This document shows positions 1-10,995 of a stretch of 64,000 nucleotides of DNA, one piece after another (positions within the stretch are counted from its first letter, which is position 1; each line of letters opens with the position of its first letter). A program made the translations under genes and the position numbers. The stretch comes from Anthoceros angustus (Eukaryota > Streptophyta > Anthocerotopsida > Anthocerotales > Anthocerotaceae): contig MU008223.1 of NCBI GenBank assembly GCA_010909165.1, positions 36,001 through 100,000 of the forward strand, in the 5' to 3' direction. The notes under the pieces were generated by a model. That model searched no databases, was not told the origin of the DNA, and saw nothing but the letters and a program-made list of their open reading frames with translations.

Positions 1-730
1 GAGATAGGAGGAAGGAATAGGATGGTAGGCGGCGATTAGGGCGTCTAGTGAGCCACCCATTTCGAGAATGGGGTGTAATAAAGGCAGACTTGGGCGTAGT
101 ATAAGAGGCTGTTTGCTCACATAAATCATCTTCTCTTGGTGTTGATCGCGTTTCTTGCAGACCCTTGTGTCTTCATGCTAACGTGAGTCACAGGTCATGG
201 CCGAGCACAGCAGCTCGAGAGGCGTCAGGTCACAGTAGCGGACCCCTAGCATGTGATGGTGTGCGGGGAAGAAGCGGCGGGGACCCGTGTTCGTCAGGCG
301 GGGCCCGGCGTCAGCGGGCCGGAGCGTGTGAGCGGAGGAACTCGGGAGGCGTCTGAGCCAGCCGAAGAGGCCCGGTTGAAACGGAGGAGAGTCGGGCGTA
401 ACCACTTGCGTTCTTTCAAGGTTGATGGCGTAGTGAGGTGATGAGAGCGGACTAAAGGCAGTAGCGTGCGTAGACGTCTGACGCCAAGCGGGTCCTTAAG
501 CGTTGTACACGGGCATTCGGTGAGCGTTATGAGTAGTTAGGCGCCAAGCGATTGCGATTGCGTGTGTTAAAGTTGGCGCAAAGTAAGGTGAGAATCGATT
601 CGGAAGCAGCGGCAGCGGAGCTTATCATTCTCTTGAGCCGGACTCCCTTTTCACTAGCGACCTTGCGAGTTATGCGGTGGCGAAATCGGTAGCAGCTCCA
701 CCGGCTGAAGGATCGGCAAATTAAATCACA
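1..730. other. No supported gene; degenerate edge
   Basis: Only short overlapping open frames occur on both strands, and none shows a recognisable domain or a codon pattern better than its antisense. The last part (about 600-730) is weakly similar to the sequence just inside the partner repeat near 41.6 kb, so it may be a diverged extension of the copia scrap that follows. Nothing else can be supported. Confidence 0.5.
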
Positions 731-736
731 GCATCG

Positions 737-910
737 TGTGCTCTTGGATGGACAAGAACATGACAGCGGGGTTTTTATGTCATAGAAGGGACGAAGGCAC
801 ACGGCGGGTGATTATTGACCTATCCGACAACTCCTATACTCTTCACTATTCGAGCCCTTGAATTGGGCTTCTAGCTGCCCCCTCCAGCTCTTGCGAGCAG
901 GAGGGCGTAA
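737..910 (-). pseudogene. Copia pol scrap (near protease/pre-integrase junction)
   Basis: On the minus strand this matches the sequence at about 41,682-41,835, which is continuous with a copia polyprotein containing the typical VLFVPSMTKNLMSV block before the GAG-pre-integrase domain. In this copy the frame is broken several times, and only words such as AQFKG and FVPS can be traced. It marks where a copia element was cut and joined to the central part of the repeat. It is not functional. Confidence 0.5.
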
Positions 911-1273
911 AAGAAATGGTAGCAGGCGTTGGTTTTAAGGGCATATTGCGGAAGCTGACGGCGCGGTCTTTGCTGTGTCTATACTATTCCGATGGTAGGT
1001 CGAGTCAGACTGCACATTTGCGAGGAAGCGAAGGCGCAGCACCTCAGCCTGCATAGCCCTAAGCCCGAGCTTGGCGTGGCGCAATGCACCACCGCTTCGC
1101 ACCTAATTGCGGTTTGGCTAGTGCTGAAAATTAACGTGCAAACCTGCGAGGCGCATGATTGTTTCATTGGTGCATGCACCCACACGTGTTGGCACCCTAC
1201 ACCATTATCGTTCGCGATCTTCAAGTCTTGATTTTATCGGCCGTACGCCTCCGGCGCCAATCGACATCAGACC

Positions 1274-2330
1274 ATGATGTATGCCAAGATGCCAATCCAT
1301 TGTCATGAGCCAATGACGTTGAGTCGTGATGTGACCTCAACGCAATCGCTTGAACCTAGGTTTTGGCGTCCTTGGATTATGGTGTGCCAAGGTATGTCCC
1401 GGTTGGCATGGTGCTATTTAATTATGTACCACGGAGGCTCATTTGCAGAGGGAAAGGGCCCGCGAATTCACCAATGGCGGCGGCTGATGTCATGTCGCAA
1501 TATTTTGGCACGCGGCATAGTTGGTGGCAATATCACGCATCGACTCGAGCTGCGGTGTAACGAATACGCATCAACGGCTTGAATTGCATCCATACTAAGG
1601 TCGGGAGGCAGGGAGAGTGTCCATACGGGCTTTCACTATCGATTCATGTCGGTCCTGGCCTCGCTCTCCTTCAAGGCAAGAGCACCATTGAGGTCCTCCT
1701 CCTCTACCTCATCTCAAGCTTGTATTTGGGGATGCTTTGGTTGTGTTGCGGTGCATGAGGGCTGTTTTGTGGGCATGGCAGTTTGAATGCCCGTTGCGGT
1801 GGGTGTTTGCGGAATTAGGGGATGGCGGCGGACCAAGCAGGCGGTGACTACGGCCGCTTTCTTGCGTGCATAGAGGGATATCAAGCAAACCTACGCGGAT
1901 TCGTGGGCACTTTGGCAGCTTCCGGAATGCCATCCAGACTTTTCAGACAACGACGCCCGGATGTGGGTAGCTGTTCTGCAGACGAGCGCTGCCGCCCGGG
2001 ACGCGCACACGTGCGTGCTTATTGTTGGGAGGTGCTTGCTCGAAATTACATAGTGGATGACCACACTGCCTAACCTGAGGATCGGTGAATGGTTTGACAA
2101 GCAGCGCCGGATTTGGTGGGCGCTTTTTTCAGCTTTGCAGAGTCGAGTCAGGCAAGGATGCCATTCCTCTGCCGATCCTCGTAGCCACACGGTTGCGGGC
2201 ATGGCCCGGCATCCAATTGAGGTAGGCGGTGCACATGAATTGATTATAGGTGATGGTAGAAATTACATGGCGAGCCGTCGGATGAGTCTGGTCGTGATGC
2301 CTCTAATTTTTACTCGATATTGGCGGTGAA
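1274..2330 (+). pseudogene. Unidentified ORF remnant, copy A
   Basis: The middle of the repeat keeps protein-like stretches in shifting plus frames, for example DNDARMWVA followed by CVLIVGRCLLEIT around 1,945-2,050, and HELIIGDGRNYMASRR near 2,235-2,280. The same words recur in the partner copy near 42,880-43,190 in different frames, so the original was probably coding on the plus strand. I do not recognise the family. It could be an exon of a host gene captured by a retroelement, or an element-specific protein. At least four frameshifts separate the blocks, and no start, stop or splice sites could be fixed. Confidence 0.35.
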
Positions 2331-2496
2331 GTTGGCTCGGTTCATTGAGCTTGATTCGACATTTCACTTTGTCAAGCCATGTGAGCTCGCAATTTTGCGT
2401 CAGAGACAAAAGCATACTTTTTTTACTGGAATGCAACCGTAATAGCGCGTATGCCCAAAATACAAAGTTCAATGTTGTAATAAAGTGTTCCGTCTC

Positions 2497-3138
2497 TGTG
2501 GGAGAAAAACCCCGGGGCTCCCAAGATTCACCCTCTAGTGGCCACACTTATCCCTTTGTCACTTTCGATCGTGAATTTCGTCCCATAAGACTTGTGTGGA
2601 CGGATTACGAGAGATCGTTGCCTTCACCCATTCACAACCTTGGCCCCTCAACAAGCAAGGCGCCCTCTAACTCTCCCTCTACAACAGCTGCACCACTTGC
2701 ACTGCTCTGAAAATTCACCAACTCCCGACCTACAACAATACAACACAACTGTAGGCCATGCCTCAGCGGAAAGGAGCCCACCACGGGCGTCCAGGGACCC
2801 CATGACCCACGCCGCGATTTCGTCCCTACCTCTAAGACTAACTCTTCCAACAATTTGAGCTCCCTCTTGTTACAAATTTGGGATTCGTCCCTAAGGCTCT
2901 GCTTGTGGCCTTCCACTATTTCCTACACTCTAATCTTCTACTCATCATCCCACTCATCATCATCCTCAATGCTCAACTCAACTCATCATCCTCCTCCTAA
3001 TCTAACTTCACTTCAAGCTCACTGGCCCCGGCTCGTTTTTACGGCACAACTGCCTGGGGTTTAGGGTGCCGCCTACAAGCCAGCAAGTTCTTCCTTGGGC
3101 CGGTTGCTATGAGTTTGACACCAGACAGCGAGAACCTC
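2497..3138 (-). mobile_element. LTR-B fragment, minus orientation
   Basis: Read on the minus strand this matches the later part of the LTR at 55,546-56,451: the block with AACTCTCGGC-like text is lost at the truncated edge, but the shared middle and the end (CCTCTAGTGGCCAC, then ...CCTCCCACA) are present. The terminal CA sits at 2,497-2,498. The promoter side is missing; at 3,138 the LTR is cut and joined to an ORF remnant. The same family recurs at 9,972, 26,675, 43,396 and 55,546. Confidence 0.65.
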
Positions 3139-3159
3139 CAGGGAGTCTTTACCCTTTCT

Positions 3160-4790
3160 AGTGCCGCTCTCAAACGCTCTTCCGCCTAACTCTTGGCGGC
3201 TTCCATCTCCTCAGCCTTCTTGGTTAAACTGGCTTCCCTCCCCAAGACTTGGTCTATCATTTCCACACATTCATCAACCCATTGGTGAGTCTATCTCGCT
3301 CTTTGGCCAAGTCCACAGTGTTGCTTCTCGGAGGTTCTCTTGAGCTCCCATGAGCTTCTTGTCCACATCATCCAACTCCTTCTTCACATCCCGAAGTTCA
3401 AGACGAACTTCGGCTTCCCTCAAACTTTCTACCGGGCATCTACTAGCTCTAGTCCAATCTCCTACTCGGTAACCATTCTGAAAGATTCCAGTGCTCTCAT
3501 CACACCTCCCTCTGCTCCTCTTCTGGTCGTGGGTCACCAACATTCCTCGGTCTTCCTTGTCGCCCTCTACTCCCATGGCGACAAGCCCGTCACCTCCTTT
3601 GGTAGGAGCTTGTTCTCCTCTGTAGGTCCTTCCCTGTAGCTCCTCCCGTAGGAGCTACTTCCTTCGTGGTAGTCCGGTTTCTCTCACGGCCCTCCCCTAT
3701 TTGGTGGTGACGCCTACCAATGTGAAGCCCCATGGTAGGTGGTCGGAGTCCTATCCTACCTTCTCTGTAGGAGGCGCCATAGGCTCCTTCTCCTTCCCCT
3801 TGTCGTTCTTGGTTCCTGATCCTGAGGCTTCATGCTGGTGGGCTGGGGGTGGTGGTCTCTTTCCAGATGGTCGACTGTCTACCTCCTCCTGGTCCTCTGC
3901 TGCCATGGACGGCTCTCCTTCCACCACTCGGACCAAGGAAGCTTCTATCTTAGCTTCCTCCAGTTCCTCCTCCTTTAGAACTTCCTCCCTATGGTATAGA
4001 TGCACTAGGAAGGTGGAGACAAAACTGATTTTGGCCTCCTCACTCATCAAATGATTCCTATGAGCCACCACACATAGAGAATGCTTGCCCAATCTACCAA
4101 CTTGCCCTTGGACATCTCATAGATCATCATAAGGTGGGAATTGCCTATAGGTCTTCCTAGCTGCACAGATCAATCCCAAATCTTGGCGAAGAGATTCCAC
4201 TTCCTCTCCTTGAACATGGAAACTGCCAACCATTACCGAGACCAAACTTCCTCCTTGGGTCGTGGAACATATCCATGGTCGCTTTCAAAATCGATTCTTG
4301 GAAAAGCGGGCGATGGGATGATTCCTCCTTTGTGCGCCTCGGGTATCAAGAAATCGTTTCTGGAAATGGCGCACCTTCCACGTTCTAGGATGACTTGATG
4401 ACGTCCTCGGGCACCGGCCTCGCTCTTGTGGCTCGCGCGCACACTCCTCGGCATGGATGGATTCGGACACCACCTAGCACCCACTCGCCTCTTCCTCGAC
4501 TTGCGACTCTCTAAGCTCGCGCCTTCTTGCCTGAGCCTCCGCTCTTGTGGCTCGCGCGCATGCCTCCTTGAAAAGTCACAAGCCTCCTCACGCCTTCGTC
4601 GTTCTTGCTCCGAAACATGGGTGGTTCCCTTCTCCTCTCACGAAATCGCTAGACCGTCCTCTTTCATCATAAAACTCCCTTCTTCCATTTCGCTCAGCGT
4701 CTTCCCCTCTTGCTCATGCCGTCTCCTTGGTTTACTTCCCAAACGACCAAACCACAGCTTCTTGAGGGTTTTGCAGTACATCTGATTTTA
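3160..4790 (-). pseudogene. Retroelement gag-like ORF with coiled coil, broken
   Basis: Minus-strand frames hold a charged helix-rich stretch at 3,274-3,576 (SLREAEVRLELRDVKKELDD, coiled-coil spacing) and, upstream, an acidic and proline-rich linker at 3,751-4,092 (KEKEPMAPP, EELEEAKIEAS). Further upstream, 4,233-4,484 reads as a globular leader. This leader, acidic linker, coiled-coil order resembles the plus-strand ORF at 56,455-57,930 and the minus-strand ORF at 45,987-46,406, suggesting related gag-like proteins of gypsy-type elements. Frames change at least three times. It is flanked upstream by a gypsy-type LTR and truncated downstream by LTR-B. The family assignment is inference. Confidence 0.4.
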
Positions 4791-4799
4791 GTAGGGATT

Positions 4800-5265
4800 T
4801 CTCATTCGCCGCGATGTCCATACGTGGCACCATCGGTGCTTCCATTCAAAACTTGATTTGCTATATCGCCTTTAGCTGCATATATGGTCCTCAGATGCTC
4901 GATTTGAGGACCAAGGAAGTTGCCTTCCTTGCTCTTGAAATAATCGCTCAACTTTTCCTACCAAGGCCAAGGGTCACCTACATCCTCACGAGGATCAAGG
5001 TACTTTTCCTACCACGACCTACCAAGGTCCAAGGACTTTTGCTTATAAAACTAAGTACATTTGTTAGCCTGAGTTTCAAGGGTTAGTACCCTATTGGAAA
5101 AATTCAAAGTCCCATTCCTACTCTGACCTCCCAACATCCTACCGGTATATGACGTCTCGAATCACGATCCTGCTACACTGGTCAACAACCTCCTACCTGT
5201 CGACTTTCCTATATCCTACCTAGATGACCAAACTTTTCACTCCACACACACACATGTCACCCTAT
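4800..5265 (-). mobile_element. Gypsy-type LTR fragment, minus orientation
   Basis: The stretch aligns with 50,190-50,690, sharing blocks such as TCCAAGGAAGTTGCCTTC, CCAAGGACTT...ATAAAACCAAGT, and the ending GACCAAACTTTC/T before a C-rich flank. At 50,690 the related copy directly abuts gypsy integrase on the minus strand, which identifies this as the LTR of that gypsy family. It is rich in CCTAC words. The boundary with the ORF remnant below 4,790 fits a 5' LTR followed by coding sequence. Confidence 0.55.
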
Positions 5266-5269
5266 GGCA

Positions 5270-5525
5270 TTAAGGACATTGAGCATGTTGGGTTTCAAAA
5301 TTCAAACTATAATTAAATAATCAAGGATCATTAATCATAATTTATTATTGAAAATTATTTAAAGTGACAAGAATTTCTTCAATCAATCTAAATTATTTTT
5401 AATATTATATAATGTATTCGGACTACTCAAATAACTCAAACTACTTTTGATTTGTCTTTCATGTTTGAAACTTTACAATTTGGTTCGGATAATGTTGGCT
5501 TTGTGGGAGGGAGCCAGCCCTGCCC
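5270..5525. other. AT-rich stretch without a gene
   Basis: The sequence is AT-rich with runs such as TAATTAAATAATCAAGG and TTATTTTTAATATTAT. No open frame, LTR or repeat partner was seen in the window. Confidence 0.6.
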
Positions 5526-5529
5526 TTAC

Positions 5530-5702
5530 CATCCTTAGCGCTATGTGCGCTTAGCATCCTCAGCATCTGCCTTTAGCATCCTAATCATCCATCCTTAGAA
5601 TCCTAATCATCCATCCTTAGCATCCTAATCATCCATCCTTAGCATCCTAATCATCCATCCTTAGCATCCTAAGCATCTTCCCTTAGCATCGTAAGCATCG
5701 CA
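5530..5702 (+). repeat. 22-bp tandem repeat (minisatellite)
   Basis: About seven units of a 22-base motif close to CCTTAGCATCCTAATCATCC plus AT follow each other, the central four being nearly identical. Outer units are degenerate (CCTTAGCATCCTAAGCATCT). It lies between the AT-rich spacer and the F-box remnant and has no coding potential. Confidence 0.85.
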
Positions 5703-5759
5703 ACCTACTCCGACAAGAGCTAGATCCTTAGGCATTCCCTTTCACCACATCCTTGTGCC

Positions 5760-6830
5760 TCAACTTGTCAAAACGTAGTGTGATGTTTGACTCATCACAT
5801 TTGCATGACCAAATCCAAGGGCATTCCACATTACGACATCCTTTTGTGGCCATCGATAAAACCGCGCATCTTTCAACTCGCGGATCTTGCACACATGTCC
5901 CACACCAGCGGTTGGCAACAAAAAGTTAGTAGGCTGCCGCATTCGACAATGACAAATGCATAGGGTTTGAAGAAGCATTAAAGATTCACTCTCAACTCGG
6001 TAGCTCGACAAGGATGGCTTGGGACCGATCGCGATCTCGTCACGCCAAATTGTTCACTTTTTCTTTTGGTCCTTCACCGAGGTGGAGCTCCGGCTTGGTG
6101 GATGGGGTGCGCATCAAGCTCGGTTGATCGATCGGCGCTCGGCGATCGAAAGGTAATCAAACATATGCCAGGCATTATACATCGAGGCTCGAACTTCACC
6201 CCCCACGTGGTGAAGTACAAAATGTTGAACCGCCGTCCGCGGCTACTACTTGCACACTCCGGTAGCGGTGGGGACTGCCAACCCGGTCGGCTCAGTTCGG
6301 CCCAGGCAACTCCACGTCTTGGTCACTAGATTGAAAATGCAAGAATCTAGTGATACCATTGGATCCTCCCATCCAGCGGACTGTCTCGGCGACAACAATG
6401 TAGCCGTCACTGTGGGCTGCTGCGAACGTGTCGGGAACCCACAAGGCACTCCGCCTCAAGCTCGGATCAGCACCAAAATAAATCGCAATATCTCCGTGGA
6501 AGGAAGGACAAATCCATCTCGACGGCCCTTGAGCTCCTAGGCCTCTCTTCAGCGGCTCCACGCACATTAGCAGGGACTCACATCACGATCATTAAATTTT
6601 GCAGCATGCTCCTCCAAGAAAGAGGCGACCTCGTATCGTGTACCACCGCACGCATGCTCGGCGAAATCGCTTGCCAATGGCGAGAGGACACGCCGCCCCG
6701 TCGGGGAGGTTCTCCCACAATGTTGCGTCCATATCGCGGCCCCCATCGCTACGACTTGGGGTCCAAAACAGCGAGCCGTAGCATCACCTGATGCGCCATA
6801 TCTCGCTCTGCACCAAGTTCCCAAGCAAGT
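5760..6830 (-). pseudogene. F-box/kelch-repeat protein pseudogene
   Basis: F-box/kelch proteins are substrate adaptors of SCF ubiquitin ligases: the N-terminal F-box binds SKP1 and the C-terminal beta-propeller binds targets. On the minus strand, spliced-by-eye frames near 6,790-6,600 give an F-box-like order (LWENLPD, then a leucine-rich stretch, then FAEHAC and SFLEEHAAK). Further on, 6,250-6,450 gives a kelch-like blade (EDPMVSLDSCIFNLVTKTWS) preceded by GYIVVA. Later blocks (VCKIRELKDAR near 5,880) may be another blade. Three frames are needed and stops intervene. It is the only remnant in the window that looks like an ordinary host gene. Length and start cannot be fixed. Confidence 0.45.
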
Positions 6831-6839
6831 GCACAACAA

Positions 6840-7580
6840 ATTGTAGATTTTTGCTGCAACTTGGAACTCAACGGTTCAATGATATTGGACTAATACAAAA
6901 CCCTACATATATAGCCGAGACTAAAATTGTGAAACAAAGAACATGATAATCCTAGAAGGGGATTAATATGAACCCCTTCCACACTTTCAAAACCCCTTCA
7001 CAAAAGACATCGTTAGAAATGCGCATTATGGCGAATCCACGATTAAGCGCACCATGCTAAAACCCTTTTTCTTGGAAAACTACTGATTCAAAAATCCATG
7101 AAACAAAAGGTCTTTGTTGGCGCGGTGGCACGATCCAGCTTCCTTGCCCTATGGTTTCTTACAAATCTTGAAAGGAAATCATGATCTCACAGTTTCAAAA
7201 ACCTCTTCATCCAAAAGTCTTCCCTCTACAAAGATCCTTCATGCGGTGATTTGAGACTCATCGTGCTTGGGTGGCTTCAATCTAAAATAAGCGCTAGGTT
7301 GCGCATGCATTCCAATTCTCTGCGTCGGCCATTTCTGCAAAGTCTTGGCGTCTTCATCTTCTTCGTTGTCTCTTTCCTCCTTGTCACCACCACTGCAGAC
7401 GCCATACGGTGTCCGAGGTTTGTGGTCCTTCCTCCCAAGTCCCCTGTTTGCATTTTCATCCTCCTTGCACCAAGTAGAACAACTTTGAGCCCTCAAACAA
7501 TTTTTTCACTCATACAAACCTCTTTGGCCCAGGCTGTCGCTCCTCTCGGTGGCGTCGAATGAGCTCCTCTTTCCGATCAG
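6840..7580. other. No supported gene
   Basis: A 103-codon plus frame at 7,251-7,562 has a hydrophobic stretch but no recognisable domain, and its antisense is equally open, so it is not called. The left half is AT-rich with repeated AACCCCTTC-type words. The right edge adjoins a hairpin and the truncated copia element. Confidence 0.5.
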
Positions 7581-7583
7581 CAA

Positions 7584-7609
7584 AACCTCGAAACCTTTGT
7601 TTCGAGGTT
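7584..7609. other. Perfect hairpin, 11-bp stem, 4-nt loop
   Basis: AACCTCGAAAC at 7,584-7,594 is followed by CTTT and the exact reverse complement GTTTCGAGGTT at 7,599-7,609. It lies 23 bases before the first ATG of the copia hinge ORF. No function is known. It may mark the truncation point of the element. Confidence 0.6.
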
Positions 7610-7631
7610 AACATCTGCTCGTTCTGCGTCC

Positions 7632-9455
7632 ATGGATTCTGCTTCGGCTCCTTCAGACGACACTGCTTCTTCCGACCCAGGTGACCTTATGACTGAGTTT
7701 TTCACTCAGCCCTTTGTTTTCCCTGACTCTAGTCTTTTACCTTCTGCTCCCTCCCTTGCCTCTTCACCTCAAGCAACATCCATCCCTATAGTTCCTACTC
7801 GAGAGGGGGAAGATGAACAGGCCATTGTTAATCCTTATGAAAATAGAGAAGACTTTGGTGCTCTTAATCCACAAGACCAGATTCTGCTCCACCTCTCCGT
7901 AATACTTGATCCATCCCCACGAAGATATCCTTCACGTCATCGTCAGCAAGACACCTCTGGAATGAGATCCCCTTTGATTTAGAGTTCAATCAAGCTGGCT
8001 ACACCACCACTGCTGCAGGTCATTTCAACGCCTTCAGTGTTGCCCCTTCAGAGGGAGATCCTCTCACTCTGCAAGAGGCATATTCGCGACCTGATGCAGC
8101 TAAGTGGAAGTTCGCTATTGATGATGAATATAATTCTCTTATCAAAAACAATACTTGGACTCTAGTAAACTTGCCTAAAGGCAGAACTACTGTCAAATGC
8201 AAGTGGGTTCTCAAAACTAAATTCCAGGAGGTTGAACCTCGTATTCGCTATAAAGGCGAGACTAGTGGCTAAGGGTTATAGTCGAGAAGAGGAGTGGACT
8301 ATCGAGGCGATAAGGTTTATTCACATGTAGTCAAGGCTGCTTCCGTGAGAATGCTCCTGGCTTTATGTGCCGAGCTTAATCTGGAAATTTATCAACAGCG
8401 TTTATCTGCTTTCCTTTATGGTCATCTGCAAGAAGAGATCTATATGGATCAACCAGAAGACTATGAAGATGAGCAATACCCAAACAAGGTGTGTAAACTT
8501 ATTCATTCTATTTACGAACTAAAGCAAAGCCCACGTTTATGGTATGAGAGAATGGACTCTTACCTCAAGAAGATAGGTTTTATCCAAAGTGAAGCAGACA
8601 CCAATATCTATGTACTCCACAAGGATAGCTCCCTTGTGCTGGTTGCACTATATGTTGATGACTTAGTTATTCCTGGCAACAATATTGAACTAGTTAACAA
8701 GATTAAAGCTGACCTTAGTAAAGAATTCGAGATGAAGGATCTCGGCAAAGTTAAATATATTCTTGGTATGCATGTACATAGAGATACCACTGGTGCTATC
8801 TATCTCCACCAAGGAAGATATGTAGCTGGTATGTTAAAACACTTTAATTTGGAGAATGCACGTGCGGCTGCCACACCTGGAGCCGTAGGTGTTAAGCTTT
8901 CATCTGCTACCTGTCCACAATCTGAACAGGAAAAGAAAGAGATGGAAAATATTCCTTATCATATGGGAGTTGGTACTCTCATGTTCTTGAGTCAGACCCG
9001 GACACGATATCTCAAATCAGTAAATGCTATTGCTCGGTTCTCGGAGAATCCGGAAAGGATCACGGGTTGCTCTCAAGCGCATCATGCGGTACCTCAAGGG
9101 TACTCCAAATTATGGCCTCTGCTTCAAGCCTAGCGGAAAGAAGCATCACTCTTGACATGCTTTGTCGATGCATTGGGCTTGACACACGAAAAAGTATCTC
9201 GATATTGCTTTCTTCTGGCTCCTTTGTTAATTGGTCTTGTAGAAACAAGCTGCAATATCACTTTCATCAGAATCGAGTACAACTCACGAAGCCACGAAAG
9301 AGGCTGAATGGGAAAGAAAGCTATGTGAAGATTTGGATATGAAGCGGAAGAGATAGCGGTGCTTAATTGTGACAATATGTCACCATTGCTCTTGTCGCTA
9401 ATCCGTCTTTCATGCGCCGAAGCATATTGAGATTCAACACCATTATATTCGTGAC
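7632..9455 (+). pseudogene. Ty1/copia pol 3' half (hinge, RT, RNase H), family C
   Basis: The integrase-RT hinge ends in the usual RRYPSRHR word near 7,920. The reverse transcriptase follows from about 8,060 (KWKFAIDDEYNSLIKNNTW) through the main open frame 8,294-9,133, which carries the catalytic YVDD (8,651-8,662), EMKDLGKVKYILGM and IYLHQGRYV. RNase H starts near 9,080 but loses frame at once; words such as NRVQLTKPRK come from the shifted frame. One or two shifts also lie near 8,270, just before the YSREEE-like block. Gag, protease and integrase core are missing, so this is a 5'-truncated copy. Its RNase H and LTR recur inverted at 21,725-22,705. Confidence 0.85.
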
Positions 9456-9965
9456 TGTTGAGAGAGGAATTGTTAAGGTATAGTATGTACCCGGATGACA
9501 ATACAAGATATCTTGACAAAATCCTTGCGAAGTTCAAACACCTTCCACAGAGAAGGGCTTGGATTGGTTGGTATGTGACTTTTGCACTTGGACCAATCAC
9601 ACATTTGGTGAGCCGCATCTTATCTCAGAACGTTCAGTTACTTGAAGTTGACAGCTATTGTAGACCGCTTCAATCTTACTTGCGACCGGTGACGATCGGT
9701 GAGTTGAGTTTAGTTGAAGACCGTAGTACTTATACAATACTCCTAAATGATTATTAGTTCTTTGATTTAGATAACCCAACTAGTATGAGAGGAGAGTTAG
9801 AAGTACATACCGCGTTGGTTATGGTTAGCCAAGCAGCGTGGTCATACCCTTTGGTATCTTGTCAAGAGGTACAACTCTTCATACACAGCTATAAAAGCCC
9901 ACCTCTTGTAATCAATTGTATCAATTAGTAAGCACTAAACTTTGATCAAACGCTTCCAGCACCTC
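9456..9965 (+). mobile_element. Copia family C LTR (3' LTR)
   Basis: Starts with TGTTGAGAGAGGAATTG immediately after the RNase H end and runs to about CACCTCAAACT. A TATA box (TATAAAAG) lies at 9,890-9,897, with a short transcribed tail after it, as in copia LTRs. The inverted partner at 21,725-22,215 shares the whole body, including the TATA and the terminal CAAACGCTTCC...AGCACCTCAAAC. The exact end is uncertain by about 10 bases. Confidence 0.75.
9890..9897 (+). promoter_or_regulatory. TATA box of copia C LTR
   Basis: TATAAAAG preceded by CACAGC and followed about 30 bases later by ATCAATTGTATC. Conserved in the inverted copy at 21,796-21,803. Confidence 0.55.
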
Positions 9966-9971
9966 AAACTC

Positions 9972-10255
9972 GGGCGCCGTGGTGGACTCCTTTCCACTGA
10001 GGCATGGCCTCAATTGTGTTGTGTCGTTGTAGGTCGGGAGTTGGTGAATTTTGGGCGGCAAAGTGGTGCACTGTAGAGGGAGAGTTAGAGGCGCCTTGCT
10101 TGTTGAGGGGGTGAGGTTGTGAATGGGTGAAGGCGATTGATCTCTTATCCGGCTATCCACACAAGTCTCATGGGACGAAACCCAACGTCTTGGCGGCATG
10201 GAATAAGTGTGGCCACTAGAGGGTGAATCTCGGAAGCCCTAGGATTTTCCTCCCA
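9972..10255 (+). mobile_element. LTR-B end fragment, plus orientation
   Basis: Matches the last ~280 bases of LTR-B at 56,165-56,451: TTGTGTTGTGTCGTTGTAGG, GCGCCTTGCTTGTT, AGTCTCATGGGACGAAACC, GTGTGGCCACTAGAGGG and the terminal CCTCCCAC. It abuts the copia C LTR directly, suggesting insertion or recombination between the two. No internal region follows it. Confidence 0.7.
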
Positions 10256-10600
10256 CGTAATCATCACTTGCTCAAAGTATCTCTAGCATTAAGCGGATAA
10301 ACAATAGTACAAGTGTTTATAAAGTCTAGGTAGTTACGTAGTTGTAACCAAAATAACCAATTAGCTAAAATGAGTGACTACTTCTAGCCCTGTGATTTAA
10401 TTAAATATTAATCTAGACACTTCTAGGTGCCCTAATAAATAGTGTCCAAATTATCTTAATATTTCATCAAATTCCAGGATGTTGAAGTCCATGATCGAGA
10501 TTTGAGAAACCGCTATCGAGAATACACCTTCGGACAACTATATATGTAACATACTGGGATTGAATAATTAGAGCATTCGCAAGCAAAGCTCTATTTAGGG
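10256..10600. other. AT-rich spacer, possible promoter
   Basis: No open frame of note. A TATATAT run at 10,539-10,545 lies about 550 bases before the proposed start codon at 11,093 and could serve the downstream gene. A TAGGGTTTTG word (telo-box-like, common in plant 5' untranslated regions) follows at about 10,596-10,605. This is only a weak promoter suggestion. Confidence 0.3.
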
Positions 10601-10859
10601 TTTTGTTTTGCATCACTGCACCGAATCTGCAACACATTTGAGGGCACAGTTGAGGGCACGGCATGGGGGTGAGCGCAACTTCCTAGCACTTCAGTGGTTT
10701 AGGAACAGAGGACTTGCACGCGAAGGCCTCCGATCGCGAGGTCTTTCGCGAAGGCAACCCACAAGCGGGCAGCAGTGCAGTGGCGCACCAAGCTGGTTCG
10801 AGCATCAATGTTCAAGGTATGCGACTTTCAACGCTCTGATCACATGGAGCATGTCGGTT

Positions 10860-10995
10860 TGGAAACCCCTGGTTTGAAACCTTGACATGTTTTGAAACAG
10901 GTTTCAAAACCCTTGTTTGAGATACGGTTTCAAAACCCTTTCTTTGAGATACGGTTTCAAAACCCTTTCAAGTTTTGAAACCGAGATATGGTTTT
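10860..10995. repeat. Tandem and inverted GGTTTCAAAACC repeats
   Basis: Units around GAGATACGGTTTCAAAACCC recur about 27 bases apart three times. A perfect palindrome GTTTTGAAAC-AG-GTTTCAAAAC occupies 10,889-10,910. The cluster lies about 100 bases upstream of the proposed start codon of the ParB/methyltransferase-like gene, so it would fall in its 5' leader. Confidence 0.7.

Larger units (their letters stand above)
737..3138 (+). repeat. Dispersed 2.4-kb repeat, copy A
   Basis: This stretch aligns collinearly with 41,682-44,045 in the same orientation. Similarity is high over the whole length but is interrupted by many 1-8 base gaps, often at CAG, CTG or CG positions. It contains, in order, a scrap of copia pol on the minus strand, an unidentified central region, and a truncated minus-oriented LTR of the family called LTR-B here. 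The shared order shows that the three parts were already joined before the copies separated. Confidence 0.85.

Noticed and set aside
5530-5702. CRISPR-like array
   Set aside because: Repeats are head-to-tail with no unique spacers, and the window is eukaryotic; this is a minisatellite.
7251-7562. 103-codon frame with a hydrophobic segment, signal-peptide-like
   Set aside because: The antisense is similarly open, no homologous copy or motif is seen, and there is no supporting start context.
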